Below are positions 1-6,472 of a DNA stretch of 11,220 nucleotides, one piece after another; position 1 is the first letter of the stretch; each line of letters begins with the position of its first letter. Under the pieces are notes generated by a model. It was given only the letters and a program-made list of their open reading frames with translations. It searched no databases and had not been told where the DNA came from. The DNA is from an uncultured Halieaceae bacterium. GTDB lineage: Bacteria; Pseudomonadota; Gammaproteobacteria; Pseudomonadales; Halieaceae. The position numbers and the translations under genes were made by a program. The stretch lies in contig CALJFL010000127.1 of assembly GCA_938074135.1 (NCBI GenBank), positions 1-11,220 of the forward strand, read 5' to 3'.

Positions 1-288
1 GTGACGTTTGGCCTGGGCTGGGGTGGTGCCTACACCATGCTGCAGCTGACGGTCATGAATACCTTTGGCTTGCGTGATGCGGGCAAGATACTTGGCACCA
101 TCACCATTCTGGACGCGATCGGGGGTGGGCTCGGCATCTGGTTGACCGGTGTTATGTATGATCGAACCGGTAGTTATGAACTACCGTTTATGATTTTTGC
201 CGGTTTGGTGGGTTTTGCGCTTATCTGCTTTACCTCAGTGCGGCCGCCGAAAGCGGCGCAAGCCGGCCAGGTGTCGACGACTCCCTGA
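1..288 (+). CDS. MFS transporter, C-terminal fragment (5' end outside window)
   Basis: The reading frame is open from the first base and ends at TGA 286-288, so this is the last 95 residues of a larger protein. It contains about three hydrophobic segments (roughly residues 2-20, 29-50 and 61-79). Between the last two lies a short polar loop, GVMYDRTGSY, the kind of Gly/Asp/Arg loop found between the last helices of major facilitator superfamily carriers. The tail (PPKAAQAGQ) is short and hydrophilic, as expected for a cytoplasmic C-terminus. MFS carriers move small solutes across the inner membrane using ion gradients. The substrate cannot be told from this fragment. It converges on the putative hydrolase operon with only 16 bases between stop codons, so it may import that pathway's substrate; this is inference from position. 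The GTG at base 1 is probably an internal valine codon, not the start. Confidence 0.8.
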   Translation: MTFGLGWGGAYTMLQLTVMNTFGLRDAGKILGTITILDAIGGGLGIWLTGVMYDRTGSYELPFMIFAGLVGFALICFTSVRPPKAAQAGQVSTTP

Positions 289-304
289 CTTTGACCGTTG
301 TTGT

Positions 305-1228
305 TTACTGCGCGGCTCTGAAGGCGGCCAGTATCTCTGCGGCGCTTGCGCTCCAGACTCCATCCTGTCCGGTGACGTAATCCAATACCTGTTCCAGCTT
401 GCCGATGCGGTGTGGTTGACCCAGCATCCACGGGTGAATATTGAGCGCCAGTATTCGACCGCCGCCGTTGTCGGCCTCATTCCATAGATAGTCGCAGGCA
501 TCGCAAATCTGCTGCACGTAGGATGCTTCCGAGTGCAGGTTATTCATCAGGATAAAGCGGTCTTCCAGCTCCGTTGACAGGGGCATGGCCCACAGTGGCC
601 CCTTGTCAGTGCGAAATTTATAGGGCATGTCATCATTGACCCAGTCGCTGAAATACTCGATGCCGTTGGCCGCGAGCAACTCGGGGGTTATCGGGCTTTC
701 ATTGCGCGAAGGGCTCAGCCAGCCGGTAACCTCCTGACCACTGAGTTCTCGTAGCGTGGTCAGTGATTTCTCGACCAGAGCGCGCTCTTCATCCTGGTCT
801 TGCCCGCCATAGTGTGGCGCATCCATATGCCAGCCATGACAGCTGATCTCGTTACCCCGGTCCCTGAGTATGTGCATCAGGTAGGGGTTGCGCTCGGCCA
901 GCGCACTGTTGACCGAAAATGTGGGGGTAACGCCATACCGTTCGAAGGCTTTCAGCAACCGGAAAATACCCACGCGGTTGCCGTAATCGCGCAGGGTAAA
1001 ATGCCGCAGGTCCGGGTAGGGCATGGTCATGCCACCGGGCGGCGCAAAGGGTTTGCCCTGTTGGTCCAGCGGGAAGAACTGCAGGCAGACATTCACCCAC
1101 ACGGCGAGGCGCTTACCGCCCGGCCAGGTGACCGGTTTGCGGTCGCTGAGCATTGACCAGTCATAGCGGTCGTGGTCCATCCCGTAGCCGCGCCTGGGGT
1201 AATCGAGGAATTCCGGGTCCAGTGCCAT
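305..1228 (-). CDS. PuuE-like polysaccharide deacetylase-fold hydrolase, copy 2
   Basis: A 307-residue protein of the polysaccharide deacetylase (NodB/CE4) superfamily, in the branch that includes the PuuE-type allantoinase and cyclic imidases. Visible family features are WPGGKR near residue 36, DYGNRVG at 81-87, the histidine motif CHGWHM at 130-135, and a C-terminal block with H265 and PHR at 272-274. The usual CE4 TFDD motif is not apparent, which favours an amide/imide hydrolase over a true chitin or peptidoglycan deacetylase. No signal peptide is seen, so a cytoplasmic location is expected. The ATG at 1228 was chosen because it lies 2 bases after the previous gene's stop, suggesting translational coupling, and because the longer ORF to 1324 adds only sequence overlapping that gene. 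It is a diverged paralogue of the gene just upstream. The substrate is unknown; cyclic ureides or imides are plausible. Confidence 0.8.
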   Translation of the reverse strand: MALDPEFLDYPRRGYGMDHDRYDWSMLSDRKPVTWPGGKRLAVWVNVCLQFFPLDQQGKPFAPPGGMTMPYPDLRHFTLRDYGNRVGIFRLLKAFERYGVTPTFSVNSALAERNPYLMHILRDRGNEISCHGWHMDAPHYGGQDQDEERALVEKSLTTLRELSGQEVTGWLSPSRNESPITPELLAANGIEYFSDWVNDDMPYKFRTDKGPLWAMPLSTELEDRFILMNNLHSEASYVQQICDACDYLWNEADNGGGRILALNIHPWMLGQPHRIGKLEQVLDYVTGQDGVWSASAAEILAAFRAAQ

Positions 1229-1230
1229 AG

Positions 1231-2145
1231 CTACAATGCCCCCTTGGCTTCGATATCCGCCTGGGCGATATCGTAGTAATTGTCGATAAAGTAATCGGCA
1301 ATTTCGCGCCCTGTGGTTACCCATACATCGGGGTGGCCGGTGATGTATTCCAGTGCTTCTTCAAAGGCGCGCATGCGGTGTGGGCAGCTGACCTGGTAGT
1401 TGTGGGTGGGGATGCACATCACCGTGCCGCTGTCGGCCCCCTCAAGATAGAGTCGATCAAAATTGTCTTTAAGGATCTGCCCGTAACGCCGTGGCTCGAT
1501 CTTGTTGACGACATAGGCAATGGTGTCGTTCATCTCCAGCGAGTAGGGGATTGATACAAACCGCTTGCCGTTGCGCACCTTTACCGGGGTCGGTTGGTCG
1601 TCGTGGAACAGGTCGCAGGTGTAAGTGCCGCAGGCCTCGGCGAACAGGTCGATGGTGTGCTCCGAGTGTGACAAGGCTGGCGCAAGGTAGCCCGCGGGTT
1701 TGCTGCCAGTGTGTTTTTCGATGGTGGCCACTGAGTCGAGAATCATTTCCCGCTCCTGCTCTTCCGATAGCCCATAGGTGTAACGTGTGTTGTAAATGCC
1801 GTGGCTGAAAAACTCCCAGTTGCGCTCTGCGCACATTGCGATGATTTCGGGGTGATGGTCGCACAGGGCACTCGACAGTGAGATCGAACCTCGAACGCCA
1901 TACTTATCGAGCAATTCCATCTGCCTGACGTGACCAACCCGGTTGCCGTAGTCGCGAATGCTGTAACCGGGCAGCGCGGGGTAGGGCTGTGGCCAGGCCT
2001 TGCGCTGCGGGTTCGCTGGCGGGTCCAGTTCATAGAACTCGATATTGGGCGCTACCCAAAAAGCCAGGCGCGCGCCGCCGGGCCAGCGTATCTTCGGCCG
2101 GTCATGGTAGGGCCAGTAATCGTACAGTCCGGGATCTTGCTTCAT
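1231..2145 (-). CDS. PuuE-like polysaccharide deacetylase-fold hydrolase, copy 1
   Basis: A 304-residue protein related to the gene that follows it. It shares WPGGAR (residues 21-26), DYGNRVG (65-71), an SHG motif (114-116) and the C-terminal PHRM block (255-258, preceded by H248). These mark the polysaccharide deacetylase fold in its PuuE-like, intracellular amide/imide-hydrolysing branch. No signal peptide is visible. Where copy 2 reads HGWHM, this protein reads HGIYN, so a histidine near the expected active site is replaced by tyrosine. That suggests a different metal requirement, different substrates, or a two-subunit enzyme. A GAGGGA Shine-Dalgarno-like sequence precedes ATG 2145. The gene lies 25 bases after the cysteine hydrolase stop and 2 bases before copy 2, a compact operon. 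Fold assignment is firm; substrate assignment is not. Confidence 0.8.
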   Translation of the reverse strand: MKQDPGLYDYWPYHDRPKIRWPGGARLAFWVAPNIEFYELDPPANPQRKAWPQPYPALPGYSIRDYGNRVGHVRQMELLDKYGVRGSISLSSALCDHHPEIIAMCAERNWEFFSHGIYNTRYTYGLSEEQEREMILDSVATIEKHTGSKPAGYLAPALSHSEHTIDLFAEACGTYTCDLFHDDQPTPVKVRNGKRFVSIPYSLEMNDTIAYVVNKIEPRRYGQILKDNFDRLYLEGADSGTVMCIPTHNYQVSCPHRMRAFEEALEYITGHPDVWVTTGREIADYFIDNYYDIAQADIEAKGAL

Positions 2146-2170
2146 CGTTTTCCCTCGCGCCTGTTCAGGC

Positions 2171-2830
2171 CTATGGCTTTAGCCAGTCGAAGACTTCCTG
2201 GACATCGACGACATCGGCGTACTTGATGGCCAGGTCGGTGAGGTTGGCGAAGTGATAGCTTTCATGTTTGTCAGCGACGCACTCCTCGGGAACGATTGTG
2301 CGATAGCCCCTTGAGAGTGAATCTACTGCGGTGGCGCGAATGCAGCCCGAGGTTGAACCGCCGGTGATCACCACGGTGTCGACCTTGTGCCAGACACACA
2401 GCGACTGTAATTGTGTTTCAAAAAAGGCCGAGGGCATCTTCTTGCAGTAGATCGCATCCTTTACCCGATCAATGTCCAGGCGATCGTCAAATTCGGAACG
2501 CTGTGAGTCGAACTTGATATTCTGCAGCGAGTCCGGTGTGTCGGTGCGGGTACCCCAGATGCCGCAGTCCTCCCCAGAGTCCATGTAGGCTACATGGGTC
2601 CAGACCACGGGCCAGTTCCGCGCACGGAAGGCCTTGGCCAACTCGTTGACGTAATGCATCTGCAGCGGGTCGGTCTCATAAGCAGTTTTGAACAGGTCCG
2701 TGCGGGTGTATGCTTTCTGCGGATCGACATTGACCAGAATGGCTTTATCGCCGAAACCGAAGCGCGCCCGGGTCGGGTTGGATTTCAGCTCCTGGTAGAT
2801 TTCGCGGGCTGTTTTGTCGCTTGTTTCCAT
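2171..2830 (-). CDS. Isochorismatase-family cysteine hydrolase (N-carbamoylsarcosine amidase-like)
   Basis: A 219-residue cysteine hydrolase of the isochorismatase superfamily. The expected Asp-Lys-Cys triad is present: D36 in ILVNVDPQKAYT, K130 in the stretch ending SAFFET, and C163 in ITGGSTSGCIRATAVD. The Gly-rich turn before C163 and the SGC(I/V)R motif resemble N-carbamoylsarcosine amidase and related amidohydrolases that cleave carbamoyl or amide groups to release ammonia. The protein should be cytoplasmic; there is no signal peptide. The start at ATG 2830 was chosen because GGAG lies 5 bases upstream; an in-frame ATG at 2869 would add 13 residues without a good ribosome site. It is the first gene of the minus-strand operon with two PuuE-like hydrolases. 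A ring-opening enzyme followed by a carbamoyl amidase would be a sensible two-step pathway, but the exact substrate is inference. Confidence 0.85.
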   Translation of the reverse strand: METSDKTAREIYQELKSNPTRARFGFGDKAILVNVDPQKAYTRTDLFKTAYETDPLQMHYVNELAKAFRARNWPVVWTHVAYMDSGEDCGIWGTRTDTPDSLQNIKFDSQRSEFDDRLDIDRVKDAIYCKKMPSAFFETQLQSLCVWHKVDTVVITGGSTSGCIRATAVDSLSRGYRTIVPEECVADKHESYHFANLTDLAIKYADVVDVQEVFDWLKP

Positions 2831-2900
2831 TGTGGCTCCATAGCAATCGGGGCGGGTCGGCCTGAGCATTGTCGGTCGGGCGGCTGTGGCAAGTCCAGTG

Positions 2901-2910
2901 CCTGCGCAGG
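2901..2910. repeat. Perfect palindrome in the divergent control region
   Basis: CCTGCGCAGG is a perfect 10-bp palindrome and extends to 12 bp (2900-2911) with the flanking G and C. It lies between the divergent hydrolase operon and the GST gene, just upstream of the forward -35 element. It could be an operator half-site or a chance GC palindrome; no regulator gene is visible nearby. Confidence 0.3.
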
Positions 2911-2921
2911 CTGCAGGTCAT

Positions 2922-2950
2922 TTGATATATTAACATAACATTAATACAAT
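2922..2950 (+). promoter_or_regulatory. Sigma70-type promoter for the GST gene group
   Basis: TTGATA (2922-2927) and TACAAT (2945-2950) are separated by exactly 17 bases; each hexamer matches the sigma70 consensus at 5 of 6 positions. The predicted transcript start near 2957 gives a leader of about 34 bases before ATG 2991. The element sits in an AT-rich island within GC-rich surroundings. The minus-strand operon start at 2830 is on the other side, so the island may serve both directions. A weaker minus-strand candidate, TTGCCA (2967-2962) with ATTAAT (2945-2940), overlaps it. Confidence 0.65.
2929..2945. promoter_or_regulatory. Candidate operator: ATTAA/TTAAT inverted repeat inside the promoter spacer
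   Basis: The sequence ATTAACATAACATTAAT has inverted arms ATTAA and TTAAT around a 7-base centre. It fills almost all of the spacer between the -35 and -10 elements of the forward promoter, a position where a bound repressor would block RNA polymerase. The spacing resembles sites of several dimeric regulators, but no regulator is encoded in the window, and AT-rich repeats can arise by chance. Confidence 0.35.
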
Positions 2951-2990
2951 ACGGCGGCCACTGGCAAGGTGGCTACAGCGCGGGAGCCCA

Positions 2991-3644
2991 ATGAAACTTA
3001 TCAATCTCAACAATTCACCCTATGCCAGCAGGGTGAGAATCCAGATTCGGCAAAAAAAACTGCCAGTGGAATTGGTAAGTTCGACAATTCCTCTGCGAAC
3101 CGCCGAGTTTGCCGCCGCTTATCCACTGGCAAAGTTGCCCGTGCTTGAGCTCGATTCCGGCGAGACGATCGGCGAGTCGACCATCATCATGGATTACCTG
3201 GAAGCGATCTATCCCGAGCCTGCACTGATTCCCGACACGGCGCTGGCCCGTGCCAACAACGCGATGCTGGTGCGCTACGCCGATAACCATCTGGCACCGG
3301 CCCTGTTTCCCCTGTTCGCTCTATTACTCGGAGCGGGAGAGGGGGTTGACCCGCAAGCCCAGGTAGCGGCGGTAGAGGCAGAATTGGCCAAGTTGGAGCG
3401 ACTGCTCGCCGCCCAGCCTGCTATTGCGGACCGGTCTCTGCAGACCGGTGACATCTGCCTCGCCACCGTCATGTGGTATGTCATTGCGCTGCTTGCCGAG
3501 TTCGGTCGCGACGATATTCTGCGCGACTACCCTGGTGCTGCAGCATGGTGGCAGTGGGTCAATAACTACGCCGCCGTAGCCTCCACCCTCGGTGAGATGG
3601 CAGCAGCACATGAGGCGGTCATGGAACAGATCAGAGGATCATAA
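2991..3644 (+). CDS. Glutathione S-transferase family protein
   Basis: A 217-residue soluble protein with the two-domain glutathione S-transferase layout. The N-terminal thioredoxin-like domain (about 1-76) has NSPYASRVR at 8-16, where family members carry the Ser/Cys that activates glutathione. It also has the cis-proline segment KLPVLE at 48-53 and the glutathione-binding pair E62-S63 in GESTIIMDYLE. The all-helical C-terminal domain follows, including the GDICLA helix start at 153-158. Such proteins conjugate or reduce electrophilic substrates with glutathione, or isomerise or dehalogenate them; the subclass cannot be fixed here. GGGAG lies 4 bases before ATG 2991 and a strong promoter lies upstream. 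The following gene starts 2 bases after this stop, so the two are almost certainly cotranscribed. Confidence 0.9.
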   Translation: MKLINLNNSPYASRVRIQIRQKKLPVELVSSTIPLRTAEFAAAYPLAKLPVLELDSGETIGESTIIMDYLEAIYPEPALIPDTALARANNAMLVRYADNHLAPALFPLFALLLGAGEGVDPQAQVAAVEAELAKLERLLAAQPAIADRSLQTGDICLATVMWYVIALLAEFGRDDILRDYPGAAAWWQWVNNYAAVASTLGEMAAAHEAVMEQIRGS

Positions 3645-3646
3645 CG

Positions 3647-4363
3647 GTGCACAGGACAATTCGCGGCACTGTCCGCTATACCAGCAAGCAGCCAGAGCGT
3701 CTCGATCAGGAGCGTGGGCGGGAGTACTTTACGCTTACCCAGCAGGCAGACGGGATCGATGTCCTGCTGGCGCATTGTGAGATCGATGACGAGCCCAACG
3801 TCATACGCGACGTGTCTATTGCAATGCGGCATGCAGATTCTTCGCCCCTTGATTGCTCCGTTCGTCTGACTGTTGGCAACCAGTTTGAGGGCAGCGGCTG
3901 GATGCGCTTTGCCGATGGCTATGCCGAGTGCGAAACCTACAACCGGCGCGATGGTCGTATCCGTCAGAAAATTGATACCGCCGCCCCTGTGAAGTGGCTG
4001 CAATCGCATCCCATAGTCGGTGATGCCCTGCTGATGAAACTCTATGACCTCGACAAGGGGCCGGGTACCACTGTTTTTAGCGATCTGTTCCTGACCTCGC
4101 CAGATCACCGCGGTGCTACTGGCCCCATGTTTTTTATTACCGGTTTCTCGCTGGTCTATGTCGGGGATGAAGAGGTCACAGTTGGCGCGGGCACATTTCA
4201 GGCTCGGCACTTCCAGGTTACCGGTACTGCAGGTAACCTGCCGGAGGAGCATCCACCGTATGACGTCTGGTGCACAGCGGATGATGATTATATTCTGCTG
4301 AGGGCCGGTGCTGCCGGTTACATGCAGACCCACTATGAATTGACTGAACTTTTCCGGGACTGA
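3647..4363 (+). CDS. Unrecognised conserved-looking protein in the GST operon
   Basis: A 238-residue protein I cannot assign to a named family. It starts at GTG 3647, supported by AGAGGA 8 bases upstream and by a 2-base gap from the GST stop; no ATG lies near the start. There is no signal peptide, membrane segment or obvious catalytic motif. The sequence alternates short polar and hydrophobic stretches, suggesting a beta-rich fold. Notable segments are GATGPMFF at 156-163, GDEEVTVGAGTFQARHFQV at 173-191 and YDVWCTADDDYILL at 205-218. The Gly-Thr-Phe segment followed by a Trp-containing strand recalls the closed-barrel or lipocalin-like DUF3108 style, but that is a weak impression. Operon linkage to a GST and proximity to HMG-CoA lyase suggest a role in small-molecule or acyl-CoA metabolism; this is inference only. 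Confidence 0.75.
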   Translation: MHRTIRGTVRYTSKQPERLDQERGREYFTLTQQADGIDVLLAHCEIDDEPNVIRDVSIAMRHADSSPLDCSVRLTVGNQFEGSGWMRFADGYAECETYNRRDGRIRQKIDTAAPVKWLQSHPIVGDALLMKLYDLDKGPGTTVFSDLFLTSPDHRGATGPMFFITGFSLVYVGDEEVTVGAGTFQARHFQVTGTAGNLPEEHPPYDVWCTADDDYILLRAGAAGYMQTHYELTELFRD

Positions 4364-4425
4364 TCGCGTAAGATTGACCCTATGCTCGACACTGACTGGC
4401 GAGCAACTATTGGAGTTTCGACAGA

Positions 4426-5334
4426 ATGAGTGAGCGGATTGTTATAAATGATGTCGGCCCCCGTGACGGCCTGCAGAATCAACCCAAGATTCTCAGCGTG
4501 GAAGAGCGACTGGCCATGATTCGCTCCCTTGTGGCCGCCGGGGTCAAGCACGTTGAAGTGGGCAGCTTTGTATCACCCAAGGCCGTGCCGGCGATGGCGG
4601 GCACCGACCAGGTGGTGGCCGGGCTACCGGACGATGATGTCACCTACTCAGCACTTATTCCCAACATGAAAGGCTATGAGCTGGCCCGGGCAGCCGGTGT
4701 CAAAACCGTAGCCATGGTGATTTACGGCAGCGAGGGCATGGCCCAGGCCAACGTGAATATGGGGATGCAGCGGACCGAGGAAATTACTGCAGATATTCTC
4801 ACCCTGGCAAAACAGGACGGCATCAGTGTTCTGGCCACGATTACCACCTGTTTCGCTTGCCCTTTCGACGGCCCGACTGACCCGGCCGTGGTGGAAGATA
4901 TTGCTGCACGATTCCTGGCGCAGGGCGTAGACGAATTAATCATTGCCGATACCATAGGTGCCGCCGATCCGCAGCAGGTGCGAAGCCTGACCGCGAGTTT
5001 GGTAGACAGCCACGGCAGCGCCCGACTGGGTTGTCATTTTCACGATACCCGGGCGATGGGGGTGGCCAATGTGTTTGCGGCGGTTGAGTCCGGCATTCGC
5101 CGTTTCGATTCATCCATCGCTGGCCTGGGCGGCTGTCCGTTTGCACCGGGGGCTACCGGTAATGTCGCTTCGGAAGATGTGGTGATGATGCTGGAACAGA
5201 TGGGTTTTGATACCGGCATTGATATAAACCGGTTGCTGGCCGCTTCTGATCTGGCCGAGGAAGTTACCGGCTCCGCGCCCGGCGGCCGCTCCAAGCCCTG
5301 GCTAAAGCCCTGGCTCGCCAAGCAGGCCAGCTGA
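4426..5334 (+). CDS. mvaB: Hydroxymethylglutaryl-CoA lyase
   Basis: A 302-residue TIM-barrel enzyme of the DRE-metallolyase (HMGL-like) family. It cleaves 3-hydroxy-3-methylglutaryl-CoA to acetyl-CoA and acetoacetate, the last step of leucine breakdown. Key residues are all present: R13-D14 in VGPRDGLQN, the metal-binding H204 and H206 in CHFHDTR, and the catalytic C237 in AGLGGCPFAPGATGNV, followed by SEDVV. Length matches bacterial members. GGAG lies 10 bases before ATG 4426. The gene follows the unknown protein by 62 bases with no clear promoter or terminator between them, so it may share that transcript. Other leucine-pathway genes (liuABCD, isovaleryl-CoA dehydrogenase, methylcrotonyl-CoA carboxylase) are not adjacent, so action on a related acyl-CoA cannot be excluded. 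Confidence 0.92.
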   Translation: MSERIVINDVGPRDGLQNQPKILSVEERLAMIRSLVAAGVKHVEVGSFVSPKAVPAMAGTDQVVAGLPDDDVTYSALIPNMKGYELARAAGVKTVAMVIYGSEGMAQANVNMGMQRTEEITADILTLAKQDGISVLATITTCFACPFDGPTDPAVVEDIAARFLAQGVDELIIADTIGAADPQQVRSLTASLVDSHGSARLGCHFHDTRAMGVANVFAAVESGIRRFDSSIAGLGGCPFAPGATGNVASEDVVMMLEQMGFDTGIDINRLLAASDLAEEVTGSAPGGRSKPWLKPWLAKQAS

Positions 5335-5351
5335 CCTGAAACGTGCTCTGC

Positions 5352-5369
5352 GGGCAGATTGTATTGCCC
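5352..5369. terminator. Weak hairpin in the convergent gap (possible terminator)
   Basis: GGGCA and TGCCC form a 5-bp stem around an 8-base loop, in the 79-base gap between the convergent HMG-CoA lyase and DUF1838 genes. Neither strand has a following T-tract, so it is not a classical intrinsic terminator. It is the only hairpin noticed in this gap. Confidence 0.2.
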
Positions 5370-5413
5370 CCTGAGCTGGCTTCCTTCGTGAATGACGTCG
5401 CCACAGTGTCTGG

Positions 5414-6376
5414 TCAGATAATCTCGGGCGGCACAGTGCGGGCGTAGGCCTCCCAGGTGCCTATGGGAAACCCATCATCCCAGTCTGTGCAGGGCTCCAG
5501 GTACTCTGGACAATGCTTTTCTGCATAGGCCAGCACTTTCACCGGAATATCGCCCAGCCCCTTGTTCTGTTTATGCGAATGCATCCTGCCAAACAGCGCG
5601 CCCTGTGGGTGTTGCAGCCCCATCTTCATCCAGGGCCACCAGGGGCTTAGTCGGCTGAATCCGCAGTTGAATCGGGCGCAGGGATTACTGCGATCCTCGA
5701 GCTCCGCGGCGCAGCAGCTGAAGGTAAAGTGTTCCGAGGGGTTGATGAACTCCCCGGTGCACGCAGCCGGCCACTTGTCGGCCGTTACCGGGTTGCGGTA
5801 ACGGTGGGTGTAGTCCCAGGACAGCAGCATTTGATCGCCGTAGCGTTCCCAGGGCAGGATAAAAGGCACACTGCCATCGGCGAGCGTGACAGCGCTGCCA
5901 TCATTCATCAGGGTTGGCGCATCCAGCGGGTCGCCGAACTGGAAAACGGGCATCACCGGCGTGAGCTCTCCACGAATACGGTCATTGTAGAAGTTGAATA
6001 CCTCGACCCGCTCCCCGGTATAGGGGTTGAGCCAGTCTTCGAGAATGTCTCCGCTGGCCAGATCGGTGAAGAAACCTGTCTCCTTGCCTCTTAAACGGAT
6101 ATTGCCGTTGGCCATTTGCCTGGCCTGGAAGCCGCCAAAGCCCGCATAGCCGAACAGTGGCTTGAGTCGCGCATCTCCGACTTTGCCAAACATCAGGCCG
6201 TGGAAGGCCGAAAAAACCGGCGCGTCGTCATAGGTCGCCCACAGTTTGCCGAACGCATAGAGGTTGTCTGCGGGTATCTCTAAGTTGAGTGATTTTCCTG
6301 CTGGTCCGCCACCGGAGTCACTGTCGGAACCGGGGGCACGCAGGCTGTGACGCAGTAGAGTTGGCAGGTTGCTCAT
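5414..6376 (-). CDS. DUF1838 family protein
   Basis: A 320-residue protein resembling the DUF1838 family, whose function is not established. Features consistent with it are the WERYGDQMLLSWDY region (176-189), a serine/tryptophan/proline-rich block SRLSPWWPWMKMG (241-253), and the C-terminal tyrosine/proline-rich stretch ending in GTWEAY near residues 306-311. There is no signal peptide or membrane segment. The start is uncertain: ATG 6376 was preferred over the in-frame ATG 6415 because a candidate promoter would start transcription near 6399. Neither start has a clear Shine-Dalgarno. The open frame continues to 6784, but that part lies under the divergent acyltransferase gene and is not credible. 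DUF1838 genes often sit among accessory catabolic genes; here it is monocistronic. Confidence 0.75.
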   Translation of the reverse strand: MSNLPTLLRHSLRAPGSDSDSGGGPAGKSLNLEIPADNLYAFGKLWATYDDAPVFSAFHGLMFGKVGDARLKPLFGYAGFGGFQARQMANGNIRLRGKETGFFTDLASGDILEDWLNPYTGERVEVFNFYNDRIRGELTPVMPVFQFGDPLDAPTLMNDGSAVTLADGSVPFILPWERYGDQMLLSWDYTHRYRNPVTADKWPAACTGEFINPSEHFTFSCCAAELEDRSNPCARFNCGFSRLSPWWPWMKMGLQHPQGALFGRMHSHKQNKGLGDIPVKVLAYAEKHCPEYLEPCTDWDDGFPIGTWEAYARTVPPEII

Positions 6377-6405
6377 ATTATGACTAATGTTCAGGCAGAG
6401 CGCCG

Positions 6406-6433
6406 ATTGTGCCATAGCTGGTAATGGTGGCAA
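6406..6433 (-). promoter_or_regulatory. Candidate promoter for the DUF1838 gene
   Basis: On the minus strand TTGCCA (6433-6428, 5 of 6) is followed after 16 bases by CACAAT (6411-6406, 4 of 6). The predicted start near 6399 leaves about 23 bases before ATG 6376 and would exclude the longer start at 6415. It is weak, and no equally good forward promoter was seen for the divergent gene. Confidence 0.3.
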
Positions 6434-6472
6434 CGGGCAGCGCGACGCAATAAAAATAATAAGGGAACAACA

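Noticed and set aside
240..260. GCCGC/GCGGC hairpin near the end of the MFS gene as a bidirectional terminator
   Set aside because: It lies within coding sequence and has no T-tract on either strand; GC-rich codons explain it.
1229..1324. Upstream extension of the second PuuE-like gene
   Set aside because: It lies inside the preceding gene, has no homology-like start, and the ATG at 1228 is ideally placed for translational coupling.
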